DNA of 26,062 nt, taken from NCBI GenBank assembly GCA_004151065.3, contig NWUY0300018035.1:99247-125308 (forward strand), written 5' to 3'. Positions 9,241 to 18,091 of this stretch are shown here, one piece after another. This DNA comes from Larix sibirica. Taxonomy: Eukaryota; Streptophyta; Pinopsida; Pinales; Pinaceae. The first letter of the stretch is position 1. Each line of letters starts with the position of its first letter. Below the pieces are notes generated by a model. It did no database searches, was not told where the DNA came from, and saw nothing but the letters and a program-made list of their open reading frames with translations. The translations under genes were made by a program, and so were the position numbers.

Positions 9241-10078
9241 CCTTAGGTCTTGTGATACTTGATTTTCCAGGCTACTCTACGCATTAACTGTTTGAGCAGA
9301 TCAAGAGAACGACAATAGAAGTAGAACACAAACTCATCGGGGAAGAGAATGGACACACTACACTTCAAGAATCACACGATGAGGCCAGGTTGGAGAATGC
9401 TATCGAGGAGAAGGACCAAGAACATTAGGCCCACCTAGTAGTGGAACAGATAGTGACAATACTCCAATACAAACTGTAGTAGTTGTGGCCTCGATCCTCC
9501 AACATGTCCCTGTTGTGCCTAAAGAGATATTGCTTGCTGCCTAAGAAGAGAGCCTTCAACTCCTTTGTGAGTCCTAGCAATTATTTGAAGCATACAAAGA
9601 AGAATTGCAAAAAGAGGTGGTGATAGCAAGAATCCATGGTGATGCACAACAAAAATAGTTGATGGCACAAGTTCCTTCATTAATCGAATAAGTCTCTAGC
9701 ACTTGAGACTTCTTGCAACAAACAACCTAACACAATCAAGAAAACTTCTCCACCTTAAATGATTGCGTTTGCATACTGGAGAAGAAACATTGGCTAGTAA
9801 AAGTCTTGTGTTAGAAGCTCAGGAAGCTCAATGATGAAGCCAAGACTATCACTAATCCTCTATAGTAGTAGTGGAAGTATGAGGATGCACAACAACTTGA
9901 ATACAAGATTGATCAACTCCATGAAAAATTGGTTTCCACTAAGAAGACTCTCCGTAAGTTAAAACTAGAGGCACAAACAACATACCTCCAAGTATAACAA
10001 CTAAACCTATTTGCGGATGTAGAGTGGACACAGATGGAGCATCAGAAGCCCACTACGCTAGATAGTGAGAAGGCCTAG
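9240..10078 (+). pseudogene. Third ORF, coiled-coil C-terminal part
   Basis: A charged segment near 9290-9470 reads FEQIKRTTIEVEHKLIGEEN then DEARLENAIEEKDQEH. From about 9518 to 10078 one frame (frame 2) is continuous apart from about ten stops: LFEAYKEELQKEVVIARIHG, LEKKHWLVKVL, KLRKLNDEAKTI, then WKYEDAQQLEYKIDQLHEKL and VSTKKTLRKLKLEAQTTYLQ. The heptad-like Leu/Ile spacing and high Lys/Glu/Gln content indicate a long coiled coil. The TAG at 10076-10078 may be the original end or another mutation, because LINE sequence starts immediately after it. The whole ORF would be about 965 codons. Confidence 0.55.
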
Positions 10079-10914
10079 GATTTATTAGTTGGTTTTGCTA
10101 CCCAAGTTTCCATTGGATTTATGGTTAGAAGCAGTGCTCAAATCCATAGAGAATCTCTTGGTTCATTTTACCTATTTCGACGAGCGTACTCTTAGAAATG
10201 AAGACAAGCGGAATGGGAGGGTACTTATTGAGATGGATATCAATAAATATTTGCTGTCTGGAGGTGGTTTGGAAGGAACACCGATTTATTCAAGCACTTG
10301 ACTATTAGAGTCTTCCTTTTAAGTGTTTCTCTTGTAGGAAAGATGGTCACTTAAAGTGTTGATGTCCTTCTCCTATTACGAGGAGGAAAAAGAAATGCAC
10401 TAGTCCCTTTAGGGATCAGGTCCCGATTGAAAGTATTTTGGCTCCACCAACTATAAATTCCGTGGAAGGACTTGTGGGAAAGGACATGCTCCATTCCACT
10501 TCCTCAGATATTTCAAGTAAGGGTTGTTAAGTGAATAAGGAGGAGCTCTCTCGGCTCAAAGGTACATGTATGGTTTCTTCATCTCATATCCCTTTGAAGG
10601 ATTATGGTCTTGTTTCAATAGTGATTGCTTCTACTTTACCCCTAGATCAATAGGCACCTCTGGGTGAAGGGCGAGGGGTTTATGGTGATCCTATGTGGGG
10701 GGTTAGGTGATCTTGTTTAGGTCTTGGATATTGTCCTTCAGTGGGTCTAGAGCCTATAAAATATTTTGAGAAGCCGGATTCAGATACTCCTAGGTACCAA
10801 CTTCGATCTTTGAAATCCAAAGGTGAAAATGAACATGGGATTGTAGAAGGAGGTCTTTCTATGTTAGTTGAGCATCATGATAATCTTGGGTTAAAATCAA
10901 ATTTTTCTAAATAA
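10079..10914 (+). pseudogene. LINE ORF1 remnant (DUF4283-like plus zinc knuckle)
   Basis: ORF1 protein binds LINE RNA. Frame 3 (10089-10301) reads LPKFPLDLWLEAVLKSIENL, then GRVLIEMDINKYL, the C-terminal half of a DUF4283-type domain. A shift to frame 1 follows. The knuckle at 10324-10365 reads C-F-S-C-R-K-D-G-H-L-K-C-stop-C: all four ligands of C-X2-C-X4-H-X4-C are present, with a TGA inside where Trp is likely. Frame 1 then continues through a Lys/Arg-rich patch (RRKKKC) and a low-complexity tail (FEKPDSDTPRYQLRSLKSKG) to a stop at 10912-10914. The 5' end is cut off by the truncation. Confidence 0.78.
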
Positions 10915-11006
10915 AAAATTAAATGATAAAAAGAGATCTTGTAAGGGTAGTAGTAGACCATTTCCCAGGTTCTTATAGCAGATAAGCCTGTAGTTGTGGT
11001 TCCCTC

Positions 11007-11700
11007 ATGATTATTCTCTCTTTGAACATGCGTGGGATAGGGGGGCATCCGAAACATATTTCCCTCCAAATATTATTTTCTCTTCACAAGCCAAATATAG
11101 TTCTTCAAGAAACCATGGTCTCAGGGGATAGGGCAATTGAGATTTTATCTCACCTTTTTCCTGGGTGGAGCTACTGTGCCTCTGATGCTACATGCCATTT
11201 AGGAAGTTTATTATCGACAAGGAATAAATATTTGAGGTTTTGAATTCCAAAATTTGTGATACAAGCATTATGTTGGAAGGGGTTGATAAAATAATCGGGA
11301 AGGTCTTTAATATTTTTAATCTTTATGGTTTGTATGTAGATCAGAAATATTTTTGGGAGTCGTTGGATGACCAAGGCTTTTTTATAATCATAATCCAATT
11401 CTCGAGGGTGATTTGAGCTTAACCCTTTTAGGTAGAGAATATTGGGGAGAATATGTGAGGTAATATACCTTGACCCACTTATTTCAAAATATGTTTGATA
11501 AAGAAAATCTAGTCGATGTGGAATCGATTGGACATGCTTGTACCTGACGAAATGGTCGTAGCGGCTCTGCTTGGGTTTCAAAGAGATTGGATAGATTTTT
11601 AGTCATGGCATATCTTGGATAGGGGTGGATGGTTCTTATTACCATTTCCCTATATTTATTTAGTTTAGATTTGGAAGATAAGAATCTGCCAGGGATATCC
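11007..11700 (+). pseudogene. LINE ORF2 endonuclease domain
   Basis: The apurinic-like endonuclease nicks the target DNA to prime reverse transcription. The ATG at 11007 starts MIILSLNMRGIGG, the usual N-x-R-G opening of plant L1 ORF2, followed by HKPNIVLQETM with the catalytic Glu. FPGWSYCASDATCHLGSLLS follows, which is also typical. After a stop at 11241 and frame changes, the second half is seen as EGDLSLTLLGREYWGEYVR (the G-D-x-N motif now has Ser for Asn), LFQNMFDKENLVDV, RNGRSGSAWVSKRLDRFLV, and a decayed D-H-x-P-I site near 11630-11655 (YYHFPI). The order and spacing fit the family well. Confidence 0.85.
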
Positions 11701-12343
11701 AAATTCAACCAAGCTTGTTTAAGAGAGGAGTCCTTCTGTTGTTTGGTGATTGAAAACTGGCATTTCTATGATCCAAGTTTAGTAGACTCAGGCTTTAGCT
11801 ATGGATTAGCTAGAATAAATATTAAAATTTAGTAAGAAATTAGTGTTGGATTGGGAAAAGTTACCTCAGACTAATCGACATGCCTATATCCTTAAGATTA
11901 AAGATAAAATCACAATATTTCTCTTCATAAATCTATATTTTTACTTTTACCCTTTTTTTTTCTTGAGACGAATTGGATGGAATTTGATTCATAGAGGAGA
12001 AGAAGCTTTACCTTATGTCAGTTGAGGAATCAATGTGACTTTTGAAAAGTAGGGTCATCACATTGGCGGAGGGGGACAATAATATGAATTTTTTTCATAA
12101 ATTTGTTGAGTATTGAAAAGTGGTCAACTTGATTTGGGAGTTGGAACGATCATATGGTGATTAATTCTGATCTTTTAAGGATTTAGCGGATGCCAAGGTG
12201 GCACATTTTAAAGAATTGTTGAAATAACGATTGACTAGTTACATTGTTGCGAAAATGTGAGTAATAATATTATTCCCTCGGTTCTTTTATCTGGAAGCAA
12301 ATGTTATGAATGGAAGCCCTAGTTTTTGTGAAGGAAGAAGGAA
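11701..12343 (+). pseudogene. LINE ORF2 linker between endonuclease and RT
   Basis: This is the expected place of the endonuclease-RT linker. Short readable pieces occur in changing frames, such as FNQACLREESFCCLVIENWH (11703-11762), LDWEKLPQTNRHAYI (from 11846) and EGDNNMNFFHKFV (about 12068-12108), which resembles the A-E-G-D-x-N-T-x-F-F-H motif ahead of plant LINE RTs. The rest is too decayed to read. Confidence 0.6.
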
Positions 12344-13540
12344 AATAGTCTAGGACTTGATGGATGGATGGTTGGAATTTTTCTTGGGTTCTATGAATTC
12401 TTGGGGATTGAGATCCTTAGGGTGGTGGAGGAGTATAAATTTTTTGGGATGGTTTCTAGGGCACTCAATGCAACCTTTATAGATTTGATTTTGAAGCAAT
12501 TGAAGCCTGCATATTTTCATGATTTTCACTTGATTTCCCTATGTAATCTAATTTATAAGGCAATTGCTAAAATTATTGCTAACATGCTTAAAGGTGTCCT
12601 TTCATTATTTATGTCAAAACAAAAATACATGTTTCTTTTTGATTGCCATATCTTAGATGATATAGGATATGCTCAAGAAGGCCTCCACACTATAAAGTTG
12701 AAAAAGATGACAGTGTTAGTTACGAAGCTTGACTTGGCTAAGGAAATAATAAGGTAGATTGGGTGTTCCTTTGATTGGTACTGTTCTAGATCAACTTGAG
12801 TGTGGGGGTGGTGAATCAGATCATGATTTTTGTGTCCACGAAAAACTTCATGGTATAATTTAATCAATGGTTCACCATCAAGGTTCCTTAAAGTGTCTTT
12901 GGTTTGCTTTAAGGCTATCCACTTTCCCCCTTTTTGTTCTTGTTGACTGTTGAAAGTCTCAGTTGGCTCATTATAGTAGCCAAAACATAAGGCTACATTA
13001 AAGGGGTATTGATGGCCGAGAATGTTTCTTTGACATACCTCCTCTTCATTGATGATGTTCTATTGTTTTTGGGTAGGAATGGTTAGAGAATGGAGAACTT
13101 ATCATCGATTGTTAATGGAATTTTGTCTTGTGACTGGCATGGAGACAAGTTTATCAAAATCACTCATTCTTCTAAATGAAATTTCCCATGAAGTGGAAAT
13201 ATAGATCTAGTTTTTGTTCTTGTTCAGGTATGAACCTATTGAAAAGGGTTTAAAGTTTCTCGATTATTTGTTAAATCCAAATGATTATTGATTTGTGGAT
13301 TCGAATTGGTTTCTGAACAAAATCGAAATGTGGGTCAATTTTTGGTGTTTAAGGTGGTTATCCATCAATGACCAATTAGTTTTATTGAATTTTGTTCTTG
13401 AGATCATTCCTATTTATTGTCTCTATTTGGATCATGTTCCCAAAAGTATCCTTTATAACCTGCACCATTTTGTTTTCGATTTTTGTGGACAAGAAATAAG
13501 CCAAAGGAGGGATATCCGATGGTGAGTTGGAAATATTTAG
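12344..13540 (+). pseudogene. LINE ORF2 reverse transcriptase
   Basis: Frame 2 is open from 12344 to 12754: NSLGLDGWMVGIFLGFYEFL, ALNATFIDLILKQLKPAYFH, DFHLISLCNLIYKAIAKIIA, LDDIGYAQEGLHTIK, VTKLDLAKE. These are the fingers and palm motifs of L1 RT, including the first catalytic Asp in KLDLAK. A shift gives NKVDWVFL. Near 12900 GYPLSPFLFLL stands for the G-D-P-L-S-P motif (Asp now Tyr). The catalytic box is LLFIDDVLLF, with both Asp intact at 13051-13056. A later block (13295-13525) reads WFLNKIEMWVNFWCLRWLSI, LDHVPKSILYNLHHFVFDFC, the connection region. Confidence 0.88.
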
Positions 13541-14500
13541 CAAAGCCGAATAAATTCTATGGACGGAGGATTAAAAAAATTGGAAAGATTTAGGAAATCC
13601 AAATAAATTCTATGGATGGGGGATTAAAAAAATATATTTGTTTGGAAGGTCGTTGGCTTCCAGGAGCCTTTGGAGATTGCTGTTTGATGACTAATTATGG
13701 GGCACTCATGAAATTTAAATATTTCAACTCTATATCGGTTTAAAAGTGGATAAAAACTAAATCCAAATATTACAAAGGTGCATCAAATATCCAGAAATGT
13801 CTAGAGCATGATTTCTCAATTGTGGGTCAATGGATTACATGAAAAAATGGAAGAGGTTCTTAGGTTTGTATTGGAGAGGACCCATGGGTTGGGGAGGCAT
13901 ACATGTATCTAATATCACCAGACTTACAACCTTATTTGAATCAGCGCGGTGTGTTGTCACTTGTGGTTGTGGTTGATCAGGGAGGTTGTACTTGTAATGT
14001 AGATTTGCAATTATGGCCATTAGCTGAGGTGCTCAGACTTTATAAAAATTTAGCAGAGGAATGGGAGATTTACGTCCGAAAACTAACTTATAACACAATT
14101 ACCTTGAAAGATGAATATGATGAGTTGGTATGAGCATGGAATTCAATGAATGGAGCACTAATTGATAAGCTGACATATGAGGATTTGTCTTATGAAGGTG
14201 GTGAACCAGTGATAAATTGGTGGTGGTATTTACTTTGGAAATGGAAGGGTCTATTAAATATGAGACTCTTCGCATAGGAATTAATGGCTAACTAGAATTG
14301 ACATGGGATAATGGTTATAAATGAGGGTGACATGGTCCTAATTGGTGTACTATTTGTAATATGGATGTAGAGACAGTGGATAATATTTTTGTGTATTTCC
14401 TGTATGTGAAGCAGGTTTGGAAGGAATCCTTTTGTTTATTGAAATATCTAGGTACTTGGAATGAGGAGACTATAGAATATTGTATGAAGTCTTGTGTACA
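13541..14500 (+). pseudogene. LINE ORF2 C-terminal region with zf-RVT
   Basis: A first block (13521-13560) has the VSWKYLAKPNKFYG element common after L1 RT; part of it is duplicated near 13605-13632. A block at 13903-14131 is open but less typical. The zf-RVT region reads WWWYLLWKWKGLLNMRLFA (14211-14276). It is followed near 14340-14420 by WCTICNMDVETVDNIFVYFL and VKQVWK: the C-x-x-C is kept, while the later His and Cys are replaced (D-N-I-F, Y-F-L). This zinc-binding domain is typical of plant non-LTR elements with RNase H. Confidence 0.78.
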
Positions 14501-15343
14501 AGATTGACAACTAAATACTTATAAGGATATTTTGAATTATGTTTTATAGGGAATTTGGTTGCAGTGAAATCAGGAGCTCTTAGATGGTAAGGGACAAGAT
14601 TCTATAGTAGTTGCAGCTAATATAGTGGCTATATTTAATAAACAAAGAAATGGATCAACATATTTGTCTTCTCATCCTCAATAGGCCCTTGAAATTAACC
14701 AAGAAATAACTTGGAGTTATTTTTATGGAGCTTGTCAAGGGGCCTAAAGGAAGTGTGGTGTTGGAATTTCTTTATATTTAAATTCTGACCATTTTTATCC
14801 TTTTAAAAATGGGAGTAGGATGTGGCACAAATACTAGAACCGAATTGATTGCTCTGTGGGATTTGTTAGTTTTCGTCTTTAGAAAAGGCATTCAACAACT
14901 TCAGGTATTGGATGATTCTCCAGTTATAGTTTATTAGTTCGACAAGAACGCTCATTTGGATAATATTTCCTTGTAGGGATGGCAAAGTTATATTAGGATG
15001 GTTCATGAATCCTTTGTTTCAATTGAAATTTCACATATATATCAAAGTTTTAATCAATAGGCCAAAAATTTGTCAAAATAGGCCTATCTCTTGATGACAT
15101 AATCATGATCATCAAGGATGTGTGTGGGGGGGGTTGGGCTCCGTGATTCCTAGATCAGGTTCTATTGATGAGCGAAGGCTCATAAACTTTATGGAAATAT
15201 CCAAGCTTGATCAAGTTTTGATCATGTTTGTTTTGGCTTTGGTGATAGTACTGGATGCTATTTTTGTAGACATGATGGTTCATTTTTGTAAGTGTAATTG
15301 GTTTAAAAACTTGTCCCCTTTAAATTCTAGCTCTCGTACTTAG
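14501..15343 (+). pseudogene. LINE ORF2 C-terminal RNase H domain (RVT_3 type)
   Basis: It starts at ITWSYFYGACQGA (about 14706), where the first catalytic Asp is Tyr (TAT at 14724-14726). CGVGISLYLN, GVGCGTNTRTELIALWDLLV (catalytic Glu at 14842-14844) and LQVLDDSPVIVY (Asp at 14911-14916) follow, then SFNQ-stop-AKNLSK near 15050, where the last Asp is lost. The catalytic positions lie in two frames. An archaeal-like RNase H at the ORF2 C-terminus is a known trait of a plant L1 group. The ORF at 15122-15343 follows and may be the end of ORF2 or 3' UTR. Confidence 0.8.
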
Positions 15344-15521
15344 GCTCTTTTTGGGTAGAACATGGTTTTTGAATATTTTGATTTCCTATGGAAATAACAT
15401 ATGTATGGATTTTCCCTGGATATATATATATATGTTTTATAATTTTAATTTGTTGTGTGTGTGTGTGTAATAATTTTGTTCATGAATCAGAGACATTAAT
15501 GACAATGGTGACAAAAAAAAC
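15344..15521 (+). repeat. LINE 3' UTR with AT and GT microsatellites and A-run
   Basis: T-rich non-coding DNA contains a short (AT)n near 15418-15433, a (GT)n near 15455-15468 and an A-run ending at about 15521. It is taken as the 3' end of the LINE by position; no polyadenylation signal stands out. Confidence 0.45.
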
Positions 15522-16449
15522 AGGAGGAGGTCGACCCATACAACTTTGTACATGAGTGAGAGGCTCAATAGAGGGAAATAAATATGTATCCTTTCCCTAT
15601 TCCACCATAGAAACATGCCCTTTTGAGAAATATTGGGTTCTTCAAGTTTTATGAAGCTACATCCCTCAAGGGGAACATGTTCCTATTGATGCAATTGATT
15701 TCTTGTTGGGATCACACTAGGTAGGCATTTAAGGTCAATTTTTATTTGTTTTACCGACCCACAAAGGAGGATATTTATTTTATTGCTAGGTCATCTAGGA
15801 GGGGGAATGATTTCCCCCTTTCCCCTAATATTCCACCGAATGTTGCAAGAGAGAGTCAACTAGTATATGTGTAGAGATATGTTAGTATGGACCACATTGA
15901 CCTTAGTGAATTTGAGGTTGCTAGTGTCCAGGTTCATTTGGATACAGTTGAGGTAGATCAGGTTAGGTTCCTATCACTTTTGGTCATGAAACTGACACAC
16001 TCTTCCTATGAAGGGAAGCACGTTAGTTTTTATTTTATGTATTATATAGATAATTTATATTGGAGGTTGATATTGATTAGGTGGTCAACCATTCTTTTGT
16101 CACAATTTTTCTTTTCCCAATATCGTTGTTGAGGTATTTTTTTATGGGATGCCATTCTTATCATTTGCATTAGATTTATTTCTTGAGAGGTTTCTGATCA
16201 CTTTATTAACATACCATATCCTCCCTCCTAGTTCAATGATTGATGTGCATATGAACATGTCGGGGCAGATGTTGCGTAAGAGAGTCCAGTGAATGTGGTC
16301 ATGAAGGATGGTGGATTCAAAGGTTTTGGATTTGTTGGCTAGTGAGGATGATCCTATCTTTGATCCTGTAGAGTACTCATAAGCGAGCATGGAATGGATA
16401 AGATGTGAAAACATACTATTTAATCAGGTCAACCCATCAAATGATAAAG
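15521..16449 (+). pseudogene. Unrecognised decayed gene, upstream exon
   Basis: I do not recognise the family. Frame 2 is readable from about 15524 to 16105 with only about five stops: EEVDPYNFVHE, FFKFYEATSLKGNMFLLMQL, RPTKEDIYFIARSSRRGNDF, VSMDHIDLSEFEVASVQVHL, VRFLSLLVMKLTHSSYEGKH, WRLILIRWSTILLSQ. A shift near 16130 moves to frame 3: FYGMPFLSFALDLFLERFL, VLDLLASEDDPIFDPVEYS, up to 16449. The text is globular, hydrophobic-rich and clearly more protein-like than the other frames. The T-x-E-D-I-x-F-I-x-x-x-S-x-x-G stretch vaguely recalls plant-transposon or PMD-type domains, but this is weak. It ends at a well-formed splice donor. Confidence 0.55.
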
Positions 16450-16570
16450 GTAATAATATCATTACATTTTGATTAATTTAATTGCATATATTTTGCTCCT
16501 ATTTAATGCACATGAAATTTGTTGTAACATTTATTAAAATTTTATAATTATTGTTGCTTACTATTTGTAG
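16450..16570 (+). other. Predicted 121-bp intron
   Basis: The donor is AAAG|GTAATA and the acceptor TTACTATTTGTAG|AT. The interval is much richer in A and T than its flanks. Reading straight through meets a TGA soon after the donor. Splicing joins GATAAAG to AT in phase, and the frame then reads DIETHVGEVSCSHGD, and after one stop MVEVDPINNLRFRDPRF. The join therefore restores a long readable frame, which is strong support for a real, once-spliced intron. Confidence 0.68.
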
Positions 16571-17412
16571 ATATCGAGACACATGTTGGGGAGGTGTCCT
16601 GCTCACATGGTGATTAGATGGTTGAGGTTGACCCCATCAACAACCTTAGGTTCAGAGACCCAAGATTCCATGGAGGCCAAATCATAGATACTTTACTGAG
16701 GTGATGGATTGCATGTGTACCCTAATGGCTAGGCATGAAGCAATACCTCTACACGTTCAAGAGATCATGTGGTTCCTTCTGATATCAAAGATATGGTTCT
16801 CCCTTCCTTGTGACATGATTTTAATGATGCATCATGTTATCAACTCCATCAACCTAATTGGGAGGTTGAGGGATCATGCTTGGAAAACTTCATCTAGTTC
16901 ATCTTCTAAGGATGATGATGCTCATCCACCACCTGATATTTCACTAGACCGAACAACATCCCCTCATCCTCCACTAGAAATGCCACCACTCCCTCAACCT
17001 TCACCCGATAGAGCATTGGGCTGAACACCATCTCCTCATCCTCTACTAGATTGATCATCATCCTTTCATCCTCCACCATATGACCACCATCCCTTCATCC
17101 TTCACCTGACTAAGAACTAGACCCAACATATTTTCATCCTCTATCAAACTACCCATTAGCCCCTCATTCTCCACCATAATGAAATCATCCCCTCCTTTAC
17201 TTGACTAAGCACTATATCAACCATAATCTCCTCATCCTCTACCAAACCAACCACCATCCCCTCATCCTCCATGAGACTAACCATTATACCCTCATCCTTC
17301 ATCCAACTGAGCACTAGATTGAACGCTATCTCCTTATCCTTTGGTATACTGACCTCCATCCCCTCATCCTCCACTGGAAAGAACACCATCCTCTCATCCT
17401 TCACCTGAATGA
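16571..17412 (+). pseudogene. Unrecognised decayed gene, downstream exon with Pro-rich tail
   Basis: This continues the upstream exon. After the splice join and one further shift near 16660, the frame of 16701-17024 reads MDCMCTLMARHEAIPLHVQE, MWFLLISKIWFSLPCDMILM, INLIGRLRDHAWKTSSSSSS, then KDDDAHPPPDISLDRTTSPH. A Ser/Asp patch thus leads into a Pro/His/Ser-rich tail. The tail is a tandem repeat and has lost its frame after 17024. The exon is cut by an LTR insertion at 17413, so the original C-terminus is not visible. Function unknown. Confidence 0.52.
16905..17412 (+). repeat. Higher-order tandem repeat, ~101-bp period of 42+30+30 sub-units
   Basis: Nearly every sub-unit ends in a variant of CCCCTCATCCT. 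Longer sub-units starting TCACCYGA-like recur at 17001, 17102, about 17199, 17299 and 17401, that is every 97-102 bp. Two ~30-bp sub-units lie between them. About four full copies and partial ends are present. The period is close to 34 codons, in keeping with an origin as a protein repeat. The last unit is interrupted by the LTR at 17413. Confidence 0.8.
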
Positions 17413-17863
17413 TGTTGGGATATTAAGACAGTTATGATTTAGTTAATATCAACTTTGTATAATGTTTCTTTAGGTAAAGTGTGTTTCTTTAGTATGCATT
17501 TGTACTTATGTAATCCGACGGTCATGATATGTTCTAGACATAGAGTGATCCAACAGTTCATATTCACCTCGATCTTAATTACTATTGATTAATGGATTAA
17601 CACCTAATTGGTCTATGATCTATATTTAAAGTGAATGGAGGGTGATTTTCTTGATGATCGATTGTGAGAAACTCATATGTAAAATATTTTTTCCTTTGCT
17701 TAATATATTTCCTGAAGTATCTATTTGGTCAAGGTCATGGACGGTTTCCCTCTTTGAGTGTTTTAACCATGTAAAACATCGATGTTTTGATCTATGATTT
17801 GTTTTTGTGAGTGGTTTCTCAAGATGTTCGATGTTCTAAAAAATACCCTATGTTAGTCAAACA
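17413..17863 (+). mobile_element. Copia-like LTR (451 bp), 5' LTR or solo-like
   Basis: It starts TGTTGGGATATTAAG and ends TTAGTCAAACA, so the ends are TGTT...AACA, a short perfect inverted repeat. A TATA-like TATATTTAAA lies at 17621-17630. Immediately after the CA end is a primer-binding site, which fixes the right boundary and makes this a 5' LTR on the plus strand. The left boundary lies inside the Pro-rich repeat; AATGA (17408-17412) would be the target duplication, but no partner was found. Part of it recurs at 19729-19943. Confidence 0.78.
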
Positions 17864-17877
17864 TGGTATCATAGTGC
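17864..17877 (+). other. Primer-binding site, initiator-Met tRNA type
   Basis: TGGTATCATAGTGC directly follows the LTR end. The plant copia consensus TGGTATCAGAGC, complementary to the 3' end of initiator tRNA-Met, matches for the first eight bases and then with one or two changes. Confidence 0.72.
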
Positions 17878-17896
17878 TTACGAAGTCTTACTTCTA

Positions 17897-18091
17897 TTGT
17901 TGATCGAGATCTTGAACCAATGTATCCATGAGCTCAAAGGATTTCTATGTTCTTCTAATTCTTTATATTTTTGTGATGAGATAAGTGTTCCATGCATTGT
18001 GTCTGGAGTGATTCTTTCAATTGGAAATGCTTATTGTTTCACTAAAAAAATTTTACATTTGCCTAAGATACAACCATTTTACCAGATTTAA
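17897..18091 (+). pseudogene. Possible start of copia gag remnant
   Basis: A 64-codon open frame lies about 20 bases after the primer-binding site, where a copia gag would begin. It starts at a TTG, reads IEILNQCIHELKGFLCSSNS and later VILSIGNAYCFTKKIL, and has no domain that I can name. It rests only on its place; it may be chance. Confidence 0.25.

Larger units (their letters stand above)
10079..15521 (+). mobile_element. 5'-truncated LINE (L1 clade, plant RNase H type)
   Basis: On the plus strand the order is DUF4283-like fragment, CCHC knuckle, endonuclease, reverse transcriptase, zf-RVT, RNase H. That is a plant L1-clade LINE. Only the last half of the DUF4283-like domain is present and its upstream half is replaced by the third ORF, so the copy is 5'-truncated, as is usual for target-primed insertion. 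The 3' end is put at the short A-run at 15513-15521, after a 3' UTR with (AT)n and (GT)n stretches; this end is uncertain. I looked for a target-site duplication around both ends and did not find a credible one. Stops and shifts are everywhere. Confidence 0.85.

Noticed and set aside
10079-15521. Target-site duplication for the LINE
   Set aside because: I compared the sequence before 10079 with that after the A-run at 15521 and after the GT run; no shared stretch was convincing.
17156-17404. Minus-strand open frame rich in Met/Glu/Asp
   Set aside because: It is the reverse reading of the CCTCATCCT tandem repeat.
15521-17412. Continuation of the third ORF beyond the LINE
   Set aside because: The text starts a new globular region and has an intron, which does not fit the end of a coiled-coil ORF of a retrotransposon.
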